Under the pieces are notes generated by a model, which did no database searches, had not been told where the DNA came from, and saw only the letters and a list, made by a program, of their open reading frames with translations. From Bifidobacterium sp. ESL0732 (lineage in GTDB: Bacteria > Actinomycetota > Actinomycetes > Actinomycetales > Bifidobacteriaceae): a DNA stretch of 64,000 nucleotides. Both the position numbers and the translations under genes were made by a program. Positions 54,379 to 64,000 of the stretch are shown here, piece after piece (within the stretch, counting starts at the first letter, position 1; the number at the start of each line of letters is the position of its first letter). Location of the stretch: assembly GCF_029395535.1 (NCBI RefSeq), contig NZ_CP113920.1:1240001-1304000 (forward strand), given 5' to 3'.

Positions 54379-55340
54379 TGAAGCAAATCCTTGTCATCTC
54401 GAAGTTTTCCGATCAGCCAAGTCAGCAAGGCTTTCTGGGCGTGCAACCTGTTTTCGGCCTCGTCCCATACCACTGATTGAGGGCCGTCGATCACCGATGT
54501 GGTGACTTCTTTGCCGCGGTAGGCCGGCAGGCAGTGTTGGAAAAGCGCATCAGGCTTGGCGAGTTTCATCAACTCGTCGTTTACCTGATAATTCCAGAAC
54601 GGCTTGGAACGGACCGCATACTCGTTTTCCTCGCCCATCGACACCCATGTATCGGTGAAAATACAATCTGCGTCGGCCACGGCTTCGCGCGGGTCGGTGG
54701 TCACCAGAACCGAACCGCCGTTCTGTGCAGCTATTCGTTTGGCATCTGCGACGATCTGCGGGTCAGGAAGGAAACCTTGCGGGCCTGCCACACGTACGTT
54801 CATGCCGGCGGTCGCGCCACCGAGCAGATAGGAGTTGGACATGTTGTTCGCGGCGTCGCCCAGATAGGCGATGGTTTGGCCGGCAAGCGCGTCGACTCCC
54901 CCGCGATGCTGCGCGATGGTGAGAAAATCGGCGAGAATCTGGCAGGGATGGAACTGGTCGGTCAGAGCGTTGACTACGGGAACAGTGGCATATTCCGCCA
55001 TCGTTTCCACTCGATCCTGTCCAAACGTACGCCAGACAATGGCGCTGGTCATGCGGGTAAGCACGCGGGCGGTGTCCGCGACGGGCTCACCGCGACCGAG
55101 CTGGGAACCAGACTTGTCGATGACCAGTGGATAACCGCCAAGCTCGGCGACGCCCACGGAAAAACTGGAACGTGTGCGCGTACTGGGCTTGTCGAAAATC
55201 ACTGCGACACCCTGAGGTCCTTCGAAAGGACGGTGGTAATAGCGGTCTTTCCAGAACTTCATACCCAGTTCCAGGATTTCCTTTTGCTCGTCGTGGGTAA
55301 CATCATCATCGCGGAGCATATGCCGAAGCTGATCTGCCAT
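54375..55340 (-). CDS. argF: Ornithine carbamoyltransferase
   Basis: Makes citrulline. 321 residues. [20 protein letters not shown] is the carbamoyl-phosphate site and [16 protein letters not shown] the ornithine site Cys. AAAGGAG is directly upstream of an ATG two codons earlier, so the third codon ATG (55340) with good spacing is preferred. Confidence 0.97.
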   Translation of the reverse strand: MADQLRHMLRDDDVTHDEQKEILELGMKFWKDRYYHRPFEGPQGVAVIFDKPSTRTRSSFSVGVAELGGYPLVIDKSGSQLGRGEPVADTARVLTRMTSAIVWRTFGQDRVETMAEYATVPVVNALTDQFHPCQILADFLTIAQHRGGVDALAGQTIAYLGDAANNMSNSYLLGGATAGMNVRVAGPQGFLPDPQIVADAKRIAAQNGGSVLVTTDPREAVADADCIFTDTWVSMGEENEYAVRSKPFWNYQVNDELMKLAKPDALFQHCLPAYRGKEVTTSVIDGPQSVVWDEAENRLHAQKALLTWLIGKLRDDKDLLQ

Positions 55341-55427
55341 AACCATCTCCTTTTACTGATTTGACTATTAAAATATACCGCATAAAACCGAAATATTGAA
55401 GATCTATCCGCATATTGGTATATATAC

Positions 55428-55445
55428 TATGAATTATTTATTTAT
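55428..55445 (+). promoter_or_regulatory. Candidate ArgR box upstream of argF
   Basis: TATGAATTATTTATTTAT lies in the 239-bp gap before argF and has one good TGAAT half followed by an AT core. Nearby AT-rich runs (55410-55430) might hold the second site. Confidence 0.35.
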
Positions 55446-55579
55446 GAAAACGATTTTGTGACTCATAGATGCTGCCAGACGTTGGCCTGCGGCACATAGA
55501 CTAACCCAACGCGAAAGACGATACTCTGAAAACTGACAGCTTTAGCGCCGATTGCACCGATATATTGAACCGTTTGCCC

Positions 55580-56917
55580 TCAGTCATTAGACAAGTCGGA
55601 CGGGATTTCGGAGAGAATCGCTATCGCCTGGTCCACATCATCGCTACTGACAATCAGCGGAGGTGCAAGGCGCAGAGCATCTGGAGCCACCGCGTTGACG
55701 ATGAGACCGTGATCGAGAGCCCAGTTCATCGCGGCGTGCGAACACGGATGTGCCAGCTGGATGGCATTGAGCAGACCGCGACCGCGTACGGAAACGAACA
55801 GCGGGTTGCCGCAAGCCATCACGGCTTCGCGCAGCTGTATGCCTCGGGCTTCGGCGTTGGCTACCAGCCCGTCTTCTTCGATGACTTGCAACGTGGTCAA
55901 TCCGGCAGTGGTCGCCAGAGGGCCACCGGCGAAGGTCGAACCATGCAGTCCTGGAGAGAAAAGGGAAGCCAATGGCTTGCCGAACGCGATCATGCCGCCC
56001 ATCGGAAAGCCGCCGGCCACACCTTTGGCGAAGGTGATGATGTCGGGAGTGACACCGCCGGAAAGATCGTCACGCTGAAAAGCGAACCATTTGCCGGTGC
56101 GGCCGATGCCGGTCTGCACTTCGTCGATGATCATCAGCGCGTGATGTTGATCGCACAGTTCACGAATGCCCTTGACATATTCCCGGTCGAGTGGACGTAC
56201 GCCGGCCTCTCCCTGAATAAGTTCGAGCATCACTCCGGCCACAGGACCGACACCGTCTTTGCCAGTCTGGTCGAACGCGGCCTGCATGGCCTCAAGGTTT
56301 CCGGCTTCAACGAACTGAACCGCCGGAAGCAAGGGATTGTAAGGCTCGCGAATGGAGAGCTTCCAGGTGGCGCTCAAAGCGCCCATCGTGCGCCCATGAA
56401 ATCCCTTGGTCAGAGCGAGGATTCGGGCCGGGGCGCCGCTGTGTTCTGGATCGCCTCCCGGCAGAGTCTTGCCGTAAAGTTTGGCCATTTTCATCGCGGC
56501 CTCGTTGCCTTCGGCCCCGGAATTGGCGAAATAGACGAGCGAGCCTTCTGGCGCACCGGAAACCTGAAGCAGCTTTTGCGCCAGCTTGACCTGTGGAACC
56601 GAAGCGAAATAGTTGCTGATATGCGCGACTTTGCCAGCCTGTTCGCTGACCGCCTTCACCCATTTTGGGTGTGCGTAGCCCAGCGAATTGACGGCGATGC
56701 CAGCGAGGAAATCGAGGTATTCGTTGCCGTCCACATCCCAGATGCGCATGCCTTTGCCATGGTCCATCACGCGCAACGGCGTGCCGAATGCGTGGGTGTG
56801 CACCTGCTCGTAGGTATTGATCCATTGATTGCTTTCGACGCCGATTGCCGTCGTTGCGGGGATGGTGCCTTTGCTTACCTTTTCAACGTCTGTTTTGTAT
56901 TGACTGTCGTTATTCAT
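55580..56917 (-). CDS. argD: Acetylornithine aminotransferase
   Basis: PLP transaminase making N-acetylornithine. 445 residues. PLP motifs: SGAEGNEAAMKMAKLYGK, LMIIDEVQTGIGRTGKWFAF and the Schiff-base Lys in ITFAKGVAGGFPMG. A 45-residue polar N-terminal extension precedes. No overlap with neighbours: a 107-bp AT-rich gap with candidate ARG boxes precedes it. Confidence 0.95.
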   Translation of the reverse strand: MNNDSQYKTDVEKVSKGTIPATTAIGVESNQWINTYEQVHTHAFGTPLRVMDHGKGMRIWDVDGNEYLDFLAGIAVNSLGYAHPKWVKAVSEQAGKVAHISNYFASVPQVKLAQKLLQVSGAPEGSLVYFANSGAEGNEAAMKMAKLYGKTLPGGDPEHSGAPARILALTKGFHGRTMGALSATWKLSIREPYNPLLPAVQFVEAGNLEAMQAAFDQTGKDGVGPVAGVMLELIQGEAGVRPLDREYVKGIRELCDQHHALMIIDEVQTGIGRTGKWFAFQRDDLSGGVTPDIITFAKGVAGGFPMGGMIAFGKPLASLFSPGLHGSTFAGGPLATTAGLTTLQVIEEDGLVANAEARGIQLREAVMACGNPLFVSVRGRGLLNAIQLAHPCSHAAMNWALDHGLIVNAVAPDALRLAPPLIVSSDDVDQAIAILSEIPSDLSND

Positions 56918-56940
56918 GTTGTCGCACTTTCCAAGTTTTT

Positions 56941-56964
56941 TGCATTACATTAATATAATGATGC
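56941..56964. promoter_or_regulatory. Candidate ArgR-type palindrome upstream of argD
   Basis: AT-rich imperfect palindrome from TGCATTACATTA to TAATGATGC (CATTA-ATA-TAATG centre, GCAT/ATGC ends). A second AT-rich half TATTTGCATC lies at 56970-56980. Confidence 0.4.
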
Positions 56965-57024
56965 CGTTTAATATTTGCATCTGTCAATAAATATCGTTAT
57001 TACGTTCCGATATCAAACGTGCTT

Positions 57025-58017
57025 TTACTCTCGTCGCAACTTCATACCGTCACCCGGCACAACCATGGTGCCGATTCCTGCGCTGGTGAATACCTCGTTC
57101 AAGATCGAGTGCGGCTGACGGCCGTCGATGATATGCGCGCGCGGCACCCCTCCATCCAAGGCACGCACGCAGGCACGCATCTTGGGCACCATTCCGCTTT
57201 GCAGCTTCGGCAAAACCTCACGCAAACGGTCGACACCGATGGAACTGATCAGCGAATTTTTGTCGGGCCAATCGGCATAGAGCCCGTCCACATCGGTCAG
57301 AATGACGAGCTTGCGGGCGTGCAGTGCCACCGCAAGCGCGGCCGCCGCAGAATCGGCGTTGACGTTGAAGACTTGGGTGGGATCATCCGCGTTCGGGGCA
57401 ATTGAGGAGACCACGGGAATACGATTCTGCTCAATCAGGCTTTCCACCGCCGAAGGGTTGACTTCCGTGACCTCGCCCACCAATCCGATGTCGGTTTCCA
57501 CCCCGTCGATGACCGGACGATACCTTTTGGCCCCGAACAGCGATCCGTCCTCGCCGGAAAGCCCCACGGCATGAGGTCCGTGAGCATTGATGAGTCCGAT
57601 GAGTTCACGCGAAACCGAACCTGTAAGAATCATCCGCACGACTTTCATGATTTCCGGTGTGGTGACGCGCAGACCGGCCTTGAATTCAGAATGAATGCCA
57701 AGATCCTTGAGCATACTTGAAATCTGCGGACCACCACCGTGCACGACAATCGGGTACATACCGACCTGCCTCAGAAAAACCATGTCTTCGGCAAAGCAAC
57801 GTTTCAGATGTTCGTCGACCATGGCATTGCCGCCGTATTTCACGACGATGCGCTGGCCAGCGAATTCCTCGAGCCACGGCAACGCTTCAATCAGCACCTC
57901 GGCCTTTTGTTCGTCCTTCAGGTCGTGGTGAACGTCGAACGTGTTTTCGTCGGTTTTTATAGTGTTGTCAGCCGAATCCGCCGGTTGATTGGATTGTTTG
58001 GCTTTACCAGTCGCCAT
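57025..58017 (-). CDS. argB: Acetylglutamate kinase
   Basis: 330 residues, amino-acid-kinase fold. [20 protein letters not shown] (nucleotide loop), [16 protein letters not shown] and [17 protein letters not shown] are typical. The N-terminal 35 residues are a polar extension. In this pathway the enzyme is the usual arginine-feedback target; the sensitive C-terminal tail was not judged. AAGGG precedes the ATG. Confidence 0.97.
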   Translation of the reverse strand: MATGKAKQSNQPADSADNTIKTDENTFDVHHDLKDEQKAEVLIEALPWLEEFAGQRIVVKYGGNAMVDEHLKRCFAEDMVFLRQVGMYPIVVHGGGPQISSMLKDLGIHSEFKAGLRVTTPEIMKVVRMILTGSVSRELIGLINAHGPHAVGLSGEDGSLFGAKRYRPVIDGVETDIGLVGEVTEVNPSAVESLIEQNRIPVVSSIAPNADDPTQVFNVNADSAAAALAVALHARKLVILTDVDGLYADWPDKNSLISSIGVDRLREVLPKLQSGMVPKMRACVRALDGGVPRAHIIDGRQPHSILNEVFTSAGIGTMVVPGDGMKLRRE

Positions 58018-58070
58018 GTTCGCCCTTCACTCGTATCTTCGATACGTTGCGTAACTTGTATTGAAGATTA

Positions 58071-58086
58071 TTTGCATATTTGAAGA
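58071..58086. promoter_or_regulatory. Candidate ArgR half sites upstream of argB
   Basis: TTTGCATATTTGAAGA and the preceding TATTGAAGATTA form a tandem AT-rich tract in the 100-bp gap before argB. Confidence 0.3.
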
Positions 58087-58117
58087 TAAGTTGAACGATT
58101 CCTTGGGTTCGAAAACA

Positions 58118-59299
58118 TCAGGACTCGTAGTCGGCATTAATATGCACATATTCGTGGGTAAGATCGTCAGTCCATACCGTCGCGGTTTCCTCACCGTTAT
58201 TGAGGTCGATATCGATATCGACCTGGCGTTCATTCATCTTCACTTGTGAACGGTCGACTCCGGCACCGCCATGCTCGCAGACACGAACACCATTGATGTC
58301 AACGGTGACAGCCTGCGAATCGTAAGCCGCCACATCCACCGGAACCGTGCCAAGAGAGCTGACGATGCGTCCCCAATTCGGGTCGTTGCCGTAAATGGCA
58401 CATTTGAGAAGATTCGATCCAGCGACTGCACGAGCACAGGCCAACGCCGCGTCCTCGGTCTCCGCTCCACTTACCGTAACTTTGATATCGTGACTGGAAC
58501 CTTCGCCGTCACCGATAATCTGACGTGCCAAGCTCGCACATGCGTCATCAACCAACCCCGTAAATTCCTGCGGATCTGGCGTCACGCCGGAAGCGCCGGA
58601 AGCAAGCAGCAGCACCGTGTCATTGGTGGACATGCAACCGTCCACATCGATGCGGTTAAACGACTTATCAGTGGCGTCGACCAAGGCCGATTGCAACTGA
58701 GAGGAATCGACCACAGCATCGGTGGTAATGACACAGAGCATCGTGGCCAGCTGAGGCGCGATCATGCCCGAACCTTTGACCATGCCGCCCACGCGGTAAC
58801 CGGAGCCTTCCAGCTTTACCGTTTTCGGTTTGGTATCGGTGGTCATGATAGCCGTTGCCGCATCGATACCGGCTTGAACGCTATCGTTCAAGACTCCATG
58901 AGCCTTGTCAACACCGGACAGCACATTATCCAGAGGCAACAATTCGCCGATTAAACCTGTCGAACACACCGCAATGTCATTGGCTTCAACGCAGGGCTCA
59001 CCACCAAGAATATCGGCGACCTTTGCCGCTGTAGCCTCGCTCTGCCTCAATCCAGACTCGCCAGTGCAGGCGTTGGCACCTCCGGAATTGAGCACGACCG
59101 CCTTGATATGTCCGTCGGCTATGGCCTTACGTGACCATTGCACCGGAGCAGCGCAGAAACGGTTCGAGGTGAATACTCCGGCCGCGGCATCAAGCGGCCC
59201 ATTGTTGACGACTAACGCCAGGTCGCTTTTCGTCTTGTTGGACGAAATATCGGCATTGACACCGGCTGCCGAAAAGCCCTTTGCAAATGTCACGCTCAT
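58118..59299 (-). CDS. argJ: Bifunctional glutamate N-acetyltransferase / acetylornithine acetyltransferase
   Basis: Recycles the acetyl group and so removes the need for ArgE (and possibly for ArgA). 393 residues. The autoprocessing motif KGSGMIAPQLATMLCVITTD is present with the Ala-Thr cleavage site ATML. ATG overlaps the argC stop (ATGA), so translation is coupled. Confidence 0.97.
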   Translation of the reverse strand: MSVTFAKGFSAAGVNADISSNKTKSDLALVVNNGPLDAAAGVFTSNRFCAAPVQWSRKAIADGHIKAVVLNSGGANACTGESGLRQSEATAAKVADILGGEPCVEANDIAVCSTGLIGELLPLDNVLSGVDKAHGVLNDSVQAGIDAATAIMTTDTKPKTVKLEGSGYRVGGMVKGSGMIAPQLATMLCVITTDAVVDSSQLQSALVDATDKSFNRIDVDGCMSTNDTVLLLASGASGVTPDPQEFTGLVDDACASLARQIIGDGEGSSHDIKVTVSGAETEDAALACARAVAGSNLLKCAIYGNDPNWGRIVSSLGTVPVDVAAYDSQAVTVDINGVRVCEHGGAGVDRSQVKMNERQVDIDIDLNNGEETATVWTDDLTHEYVHINADYES

Positions 59300-60423
59300 G
59301 GCGCCACTCCTATCGTTGTCAGTCCCTGATCTTCCGGAAGTCCGAGCGCAATGTTCAGCGATTGCACCGCCTGCCCTGCCGTTCCGCGGTTGAGGTTATC
59401 GATGGCCGCGAAACCATAGAGGCGCTTGGCATTCTTATCAACGGCGACTTGGACTTGTGCCTCATTGGAACCCAGCACATTCGCCGTAGCCGGCATGTCA
59501 CCGACGTCCAACAGTTCAATGAATTGTTGTCCTTGATAGGCTTTGGCGAAAACCTCGCGGATGCTTTCCTCGCTCATCATCTCGCCTTTGTCACTGAGCT
59601 TCGCCGAAACCACCGCGAGAATGCCACGCGCCATCGGCACTAGTATCGGCGTGAAACCAACGTTGATAGTCGTGTCGGATGTATCCGGAAATCCCAAATC
59701 GGAATGACCATTATCGGTTAAGGCTGTGGCCGCATGCTCGAGATTCTGCACAATCTCGGGAATATGGCGGTGAACGCCGCCCACCGAATATGGAGTGGCG
59801 GAACCAAACGCCTCTGCCGCCAGCAGGTTCGTCCGCTTGAGATTTTTTCCGGCCCCCGAGTATCCGACAGCCAGATCGGCCACAATATCATCGGGTTCCA
59901 CAAGTCCCTGCGCCAAAGCCGGTTGGAAGGCAAGGGTGACCGCAGTGACGTTGCATCCCGGCCCCGCAATCAATGAGGCACCAGGCAATTGTTCACGCTG
60001 ACGCCGGTATCCCCCATCGGAATCCTTTCCGACGATTAGCTCAGGCATGCCATAAACCCATGGCTCATGGAAATCGCCGCCATAGTATTGCGCCCAAGCT
60101 GCGTCGGATTCAAGCCTGTGGTCGGCTCCCAAATCAACCATCGCGCAACTGGCATGGAGATTTTCCGCCAACGCTCCGGAAACCCCGTGAGGCAAAGCCA
60201 GAACGATGATGTCATGACCGTTGAGCGCTTCAGGCGTTGTGGGTTCGATGACCATGTCTTTAAACTTCGGGATGTGCGGCATATGATGACCAAGTTTGTC
60301 TCCTGCTGATGAGTCCCCCGTCACCGTCCTCACTTCGAATGCAGGATGCTCGGCGAGTATACGCAGCATCTCTCCCCCGGCATAACCGCTGGCACCCGCC
60401 ACTGCCACCGTGTATTTGCTCAT
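59296..60423 (-). CDS. argC: N-acetyl-gamma-glutamyl-phosphate reductase
   Basis: NADPH-dependent step. 375 residues. GASGYAGGEMLRILAEHP is the dinucleotide loop, and AGPGCNVTAVTLAFQP holds the catalytic Cys. First gene of the arg run. The ATG at 60423 is chosen for AAAGG eight bases upstream; ATG and GTG 2-3 codons earlier are in frame. Confidence 0.96.
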   Translation of the reverse strand: MSKYTVAVAGASGYAGGEMLRILAEHPAFEVRTVTGDSSAGDKLGHHMPHIPKFKDMVIEPTTPEALNGHDIIVLALPHGVSGALAENLHASCAMVDLGADHRLESDAAWAQYYGGDFHEPWVYGMPELIVGKDSDGGYRRQREQLPGASLIAGPGCNVTAVTLAFQPALAQGLVEPDDIVADLAVGYSGAGKNLKRTNLLAAEAFGSATPYSVGGVHRHIPEIVQNLEHAATALTDNGHSDLGFPDTSDTTINVGFTPILVPMARGILAVVSAKLSDKGEMMSEESIREVFAKAYQGQQFIELLDVGDMPATANVLGSNEAQVQVAVDKNAKRLYGFAAIDNLNRGTAGQAVQSLNIALGLPEDQGLTTIGVAP

Positions 60424-60472
60424 GGCCATCACCTTTCTTCAAGATGATGCTAGATTACATATATTCATTACA

Positions 60473-60488
60473 ATGCATAGTTATACAT
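60473..60488. promoter_or_regulatory. Candidate ArgR-type palindrome upstream of argC
   Basis: ATGCATA-GT-TATACAT: near-perfect palindrome 50 bp before the argC start, with a further AT-rich run TTACATATATTCATTA (60455-60470) nearer to the gene. Confidence 0.45.
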
Positions 60489-60581
60489 CCAAATAATGGA
60501 CACTTTTTAGTATCTATTTATTGTTTCGGTTCTAAAATCAGTTATTTTCTTGGTATCTGTCGTGATTTCAGAAAATATAAA

Positions 60582-60617
60582 GGATGTTCTTGTCAATTCC
60601 TTCGAGCAAGAACATCC
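60582..60617 (-). terminator. Terminator of the 60671-61555 gene
   Basis: 11-bp perfect stem (GGATGTTCTTG and complement) with a 14-nt loop, followed on the minus strand by TTTATATTTT. Confidence 0.85.
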
Positions 60618-60670
60618 TAGAATAACGAATACTTCGAAGCGTCTTTCCGCATATGCAAAAAGTTCGAAAA

Positions 60671-61555
60671 CTATGCGCTTACCGAGCCGCCGCCATTTGA
60701 ACCACTCGAACCACCTGATCCGGAACCGTATTGATTCAGCAATTGCTGCGAAAGATCATTGACGGAGATTCCCTTCGAAAACAGCCACAGCTCGAAAAGC
60801 GTTGCTATGACCCCGAGCACCATGCACACCGTTGCCACCCAAAAGCCCTTCATATGGTATTTCTTGGTGCGCCACATCGAAACCGCGCCGGTGATGGCAG
60901 GCAGGAATGTAATCGGCAGGAACAGAAGGATGACGGAAAGAATCGCCATCGAATCCCAATGGCCTTTGAGGGGGTTCTGAACGGGGTCGTTCATATCAAC
61001 CCCGTTACGGATATCCGGCTGATAACCAGGGGTTCCAGGGCCACCCATCTGCCCATTGTTATATGGCTGCCCATAGGGATTGTTCGGATTGTTGCCGTAT
61101 CCGCCCTGCATCTGGTTGGGTCCCCAATAAGGAGCATTTTCCTGATTGCCCTGATACGGACCCATGCCATTGCCATATCCGCGGCCCATTTGCGGACTGG
61201 GTTGGCCACCCTGAGGATTCATCTGCGGATTTTGTTGGTTGAGATTCTGATTCTGGGTTTTGGGTTTCTCCTCGGGCTTGCCGTAGACGTACGGATTGTA
61301 TTCCGGAGAGAATTGGCTGGCCATGGCACCATACTCCGGAACCTTCACCTGACCATACTCCGGCTGATTCTGCTTTGAACCATTGGAGGTAGGGGCCACA
61401 TTCGAAGCGCTTGAACCCTGTACTCCCTGCGGATTCTGCGAATTGCCAGATGACAAATATTCCGGAGCTTGCCTCGCGGAAGGGTTGGCACGAGTCGGCG
61501 AATTCCCGTTATCCGTGCCATTCTCATTGAACGGGTTCTGAGATTCATTCATCAT
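60671..61555 (-). CDS. DUF4190-like two-helix membrane protein with Pro/Gln/Asn-rich N-terminus
   Basis: 294 residues. Residues 1-190 are Asn/Gln/Pro/Gly/Tyr-rich low complexity (PQMGRGYGNGMGPYQGNQEN). Then two helices flank a short loop (SMAILSVILLFLPITFLPAI; FWVATVCMVLGVIATLFELW), the DUF4190 pattern. The last 25 are Ser/Gly. Function unknown, membrane-located. GGAG precedes the ATG. Confidence 0.8.
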   Translation of the reverse strand: MMNESQNPFNENGTDNGNSPTRANPSARQAPEYLSSGNSQNPQGVQGSSASNVAPTSNGSKQNQPEYGQVKVPEYGAMASQFSPEYNPYVYGKPEEKPKTQNQNLNQQNPQMNPQGGQPSPQMGRGYGNGMGPYQGNQENAPYWGPNQMQGGYGNNPNNPYGQPYNNGQMGGPGTPGYQPDIRNGVDMNDPVQNPLKGHWDSMAILSVILLFLPITFLPAITGAVSMWRTKKYHMKGFWVATVCMVLGVIATLFELWLFSKGISVNDLSQQLLNQYGSGSGGSSGSNGGGSVSA

Positions 61556-61582
61556 GCCACTCCAAAATCATGTAGATAATCG

Positions 61583-61616
61583 TGGAGTCTGCGAACCTTT
61601 CGGCACGCAGACTCCA
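61583..61616. other. Perfect inverted repeat after pheT
   Basis: 11-bp perfect stem (TGGAGTCTGCG / CGCAGACTCCA) with a 12-nt loop, 37 bp downstream of pheT and within the spacer to the next gene. No T-run follows on either strand, so it may be a non-canonical terminator or a stability hairpin. Confidence 0.6.
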
Positions 61617-61653
61617 TATCGTTCAATTCCCAAGAATTCTTAGGACTAATCCA

Positions 61654-64000
61654 TTAGGCACGCAATTGCGCACCAATCGTCTCTGCCTTATCGACAATAG
61701 CCTTGCGGATGGCCTCCGTGTCGTCGCTGGTCAGCGTCTTATCCGGAGAGCGGAATGTGACCGAATAGGCAAGCGACTTCTGATGCTCGCCGAGCTGGTT
61801 GCCGGAGAACACGTCGAAGATCTCGATGGACTCGAGGTTGTCGCCTGCGGCCTCGACGATGGCCTGCTGCAATTGCGCGGCAGTGACACTGTCAGGAACC
61901 GTGAAAGCGAGATCCTGCTTGACCGGAGGGAAGGTCGAAATCGGCTTGGCCTGCACAGGCTTGCCGCTCAGCGTGCCGAATAGCGCGGTCAGGTTCAGCT
62001 CGAAGGCCGCGGAATGCTCCGGGAAGCCAAGTGCCGCGTTGACATGCGGATGCAGCTCGCCGACCATGCCGACAAACGTGTCGCCTGCCATGACTTTGGC
62101 GGCACGACCCGGATGCCACTGCATCGGCACGTCCTGTGGCTCTGGCTGAACGATCTGGACTTTGGCACCAAGACGGTCAGCGACGCGGTTCATCGCTTCG
62201 ACAGCATCGCTGTAATCGACATCGCGGCTTTCACCGAGCCAGCCGGTTTCTACGGCCTTGCCGGTAAGAATCGCGGCGACATGCAGCGGCTGCTCAGGAA
62301 GACCGGCATCAAGAGCCTTCAGCTGCTCTTCGCTCGGACGCTGCCCACCAGGCAAAGCCGGAATTGCGGGAGCGTTCGGGTCCCAGAGATAAACATGGCC
62401 GATTTCGTAGAGCGAGATATTCTCGAGGCCGCGACGCAGGTTGCGCTGCACGGTCTGCGCGAGCGTCGGCAGAACGTCACGACGAAGATACGGACGGTCA
62501 CCAGCCAACGGGTTGGCGACTTCGACGCTTACCGGCTTGATTTCGTCGGGGTCGTAGCCGAACGCCTTGAAGTCGGCATCGCCAACGAACGGATAGCTCA
62601 ACGTCTCCACCAAGCCGTATTCAGCGAGCTCATTGGCCACGTCACGCTGACGTTGCTGGTCGGGGGTCAGCCCGACTTCACCCTCAACAGGGGCGGGAGG
62701 CATGGTGACGGGAATCTCGTCGTAGCCCACGAGACGCGCGATTTCCTCAACCAAGTCGCAAGGCATGGTGAGATCGGGACGCCATGTCGGAGGAACCACG
62801 GAGATGTGGCCTTCCTCTTTACCGTCGCTGACCTTGCAGCCGATGTCTTCGAGAATCTCGCGGATGCGCTTATCGGAGGTGTCAAGTCCGGTGAGGCGCT
62901 TGGTTTCGGTGAACTTGAAATCGATGGCCTCGCGCGGTTGCGTGTGGTCGACATCGATAGGTGTGTCTGAGGGCTCGCCACGACCGTACTTGGCCATCAG
63001 GTCGGCGGCCATCTGTGCGGCAGCTGGCTGCAGCGCGTAGTCGACGCCGCGCTCGTAGCGCTTTGAAGCCTCGGAGGGTGTCTTGTGACGACGTGCGGAA
63101 CGGGCAATGGTCACCTGGTCGAAGTGTGCGGACTCAAGAAGGATGTTCTTGGTGTCTGCGGTGACTTCTCCATAAAGACCACCCATAACGCCGGCGAGAC
63201 CCAGAATACGGGAGCCACGCTTGCCTTCGGGCGAATCGGTGATGAGCAGATCCTCGACACTCAGATCATGCTTCTTGCCATCGAGTGTAGTGAGAGTCTC
63301 GCCCTTGTTGGCGCGGCGAACGACAATCGGCCCGCAGATCTTGTCGAGATCGTAGGCGTGCATCGGCTGGCCCAGATCCATCATCACGTAATTGGTGACA
63401 TCCACGGCCAACGAGATCGAGCGCATGCCGGCGCGAATCAGACGGCGACGCATCCAGTTGGGTGTCGGGCTCGCGGGGTCAAAACCACGCACGGTACGCG
63501 CATAGTAGCGGTCGCATCCGGGAACGCCGTGAATCGGGTTGTTGTCCTCAATTTCGACCTGGATATCGGCCTTGCTGGCCTCGACGCCCTTCGGTGCTTT
63601 TTCGTTGAGCTCAATGGCCGGATCGGTGTACGCCGCGCCAGTCGAATGATGATATTCACGAGCCACCCCACGATAGGAAAGCGTATAGCCGCGATCCGGC
63701 GTGATGTTGATTTCGAGCACCGGCTGGTCAAGATGCAGGACGTGCATCAGGTCGTCGCCGGGTTTCAGCGCGTCGACCTCTTCCTTGCTGAATCCGTAAT
63801 GGTTCAGGAGGATGATGCCGCTGTGGTCGCTACCCAAGCCCAGCTCACGTTCCGAGGCACACATGCCGTTGGAGATATGGCCATAGGTCTTGCGCGGCTC
63901 GATCTTGAAATCGCCGGGAAGCACCGCGCCAGGAAGCGTGACGACGACCTTCTCGCCGGCCGCCATGTTCGGCGCGCCGCAGACGATGCCGCGCGGCACC
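61654..64000 (-). CDS. pheT: Phenylalanyl-tRNA synthetase beta subunit (5' end outside the window)
   Basis: Partial: 782 residues of a protein usually about 800-870, so roughly the first 80 residues lie beyond position 64000. Visible are part of the tRNA-binding domain (ISNGMCASERELGLGSDHSG), B3/B4 editing region (YYARTVRGFDPA region), B5 (SVEDLLITDSPEG region), and the C-terminal ferredoxin-fold anticodon-binding domain (PPVKQDLAFTVPDSVT; SYSVTFRSPDKTLT-type). pheS is expected just upstream outside the window. Confidence 0.95.
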   Translation of the reverse strand, partial: VPRGIVCGAPNMAAGEKVVVTLPGAVLPGDFKIEPRKTYGHISNGMCASERELGLGSDHSGIILLNHYGFSKEEVDALKPGDDLMHVLHLDQPVLEINITPDRGYTLSYRGVAREYHHSTGAAYTDPAIELNEKAPKGVEASKADIQVEIEDNNPIHGVPGCDRYYARTVRGFDPASPTPNWMRRRLIRAGMRSISLAVDVTNYVMMDLGQPMHAYDLDKICGPIVVRRANKGETLTTLDGKKHDLSVEDLLITDSPEGKRGSRILGLAGVMGGLYGEVTADTKNILLESAHFDQVTIARSARRHKTPSEASKRYERGVDYALQPAAAQMAADLMAKYGRGEPSDTPIDVDHTQPREAIDFKFTETKRLTGLDTSDKRIREILEDIGCKVSDGKEEGHISVVPPTWRPDLTMPCDLVEEIARLVGYDEIPVTMPPAPVEGEVGLTPDQQRQRDVANELAEYGLVETLSYPFVGDADFKAFGYDPDEIKPVSVEVANPLAGDRPYLRRDVLPTLAQTVQRNLRRGLENISLYEIGHVYLWDPNAPAIPALPGGQRPSEEQLKALDAGLPEQPLHVAAILTGKAVETGWLGESRDVDYSDAVEAMNRVADRLGAKVQIVQPEPQDVPMQWHPGRAAKVMAGDTFVGMVGELHPHVNAALGFPEHSAAFELNLTALFGTLSGKPVQAKPISTFPPVKQDLAFTVPDSVTAAQLQQAIVEAAGDNLESIEIFDVFSGNQLGEHQKSLAYSVTFRSPDKTLTSDDTEAIRKAIVDKAETIGAQLRA

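Noticed and set aside
55565..56953. 462-codon plus-strand open frame opposite argD
   Set aside because: Antisense to conserved PLP motifs; no start signal and no recognisable domain.

Overview
The window is a chromosomal stretch of a Bifidobacterium-type actinobacterium. The evidence is the gene order (tsaD-rimI-tsaB-tsaE-holA-comEC-comEA-leuS; proA-X-nadD-prs-glmU-rsfS; recN-nadK-tlyA-HAD; pheT-X-argCJBDFRGH-tyrS), the moderately GC-rich codon use, the actinobacterial style of the proteins and the glutamate/Mg2+ type transport genes. No prophage, insertion sequence, CRISPR array or rRNA gene was seen. It is ordinary core genome, mostly on the minus strand, and its interest lies in the spacers. 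The species cannot be fixed from sequence alone.

Layout. 0-3 kb: a DNA glycosylase (tag) convergent with an OatA-like membrane acyltransferase. 3-14 kb (minus): tRNA-Asn, the t6A-modification cluster with rimI and holA, reduced DNA-uptake genes comEC/comEA, then leuS. 14-24 kb (mostly minus): an orphan solute-binding lipoprotein with a CorA-type channel, a histidine phosphatase, a YdcF protein, an S10 peptidase, tRNA-Ala, two envelope-type proteins and an EamA transporter. 24-28 kb: a PPOX-fold protein, an SRAP protein, a GH13 glucosidase, a small Rv0909-like protein and a second histidine phosphatase. 28-35 kb (minus): proA, an unknown gene, nadD, prs, tRNA-Gln, glmU and rsfS. 35-39 kb: thrC, then a GntR-regulated two-gene ABC exporter and a HAD phosphatase. 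39-50 kb (minus): recN, nadK, tlyA, a 67-codon gene, a HAD-IIA phosphatase, a large Arg/Gly-repeat plus TPR-like protein, tyrS and an SGNH hydrolase, with one plus-strand bactofilin-like gene inserted. 50-60 kb (minus): a complete arginine pathway argC-J-B-D-F-R-G-H (argJ supplies the acetyl-recycling route). 60-64 kb: a DUF4190-like protein and the truncated pheT.

The most unusual content is a family of four structured palindromic elements in two spacers (39575-39914 and 52013-52325). Each spacer carries one long (about 173 nt) and one short (85-91 nt) copy in opposite orientation. The two long copies share a basal stem, an internal loop with fixed words, a second stem and three hairpins. 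Several stem positions differ between copies by matched base changes, so structure is being kept while sequence drifts. A second recurring signal is the exact 10-mer GCGACACGCC, found four times in non-coding DNA next to promoters. In two of these it lies in a larger shared block with a consensus DnaA box. Both were recognised by eye and have not been searched against any database.
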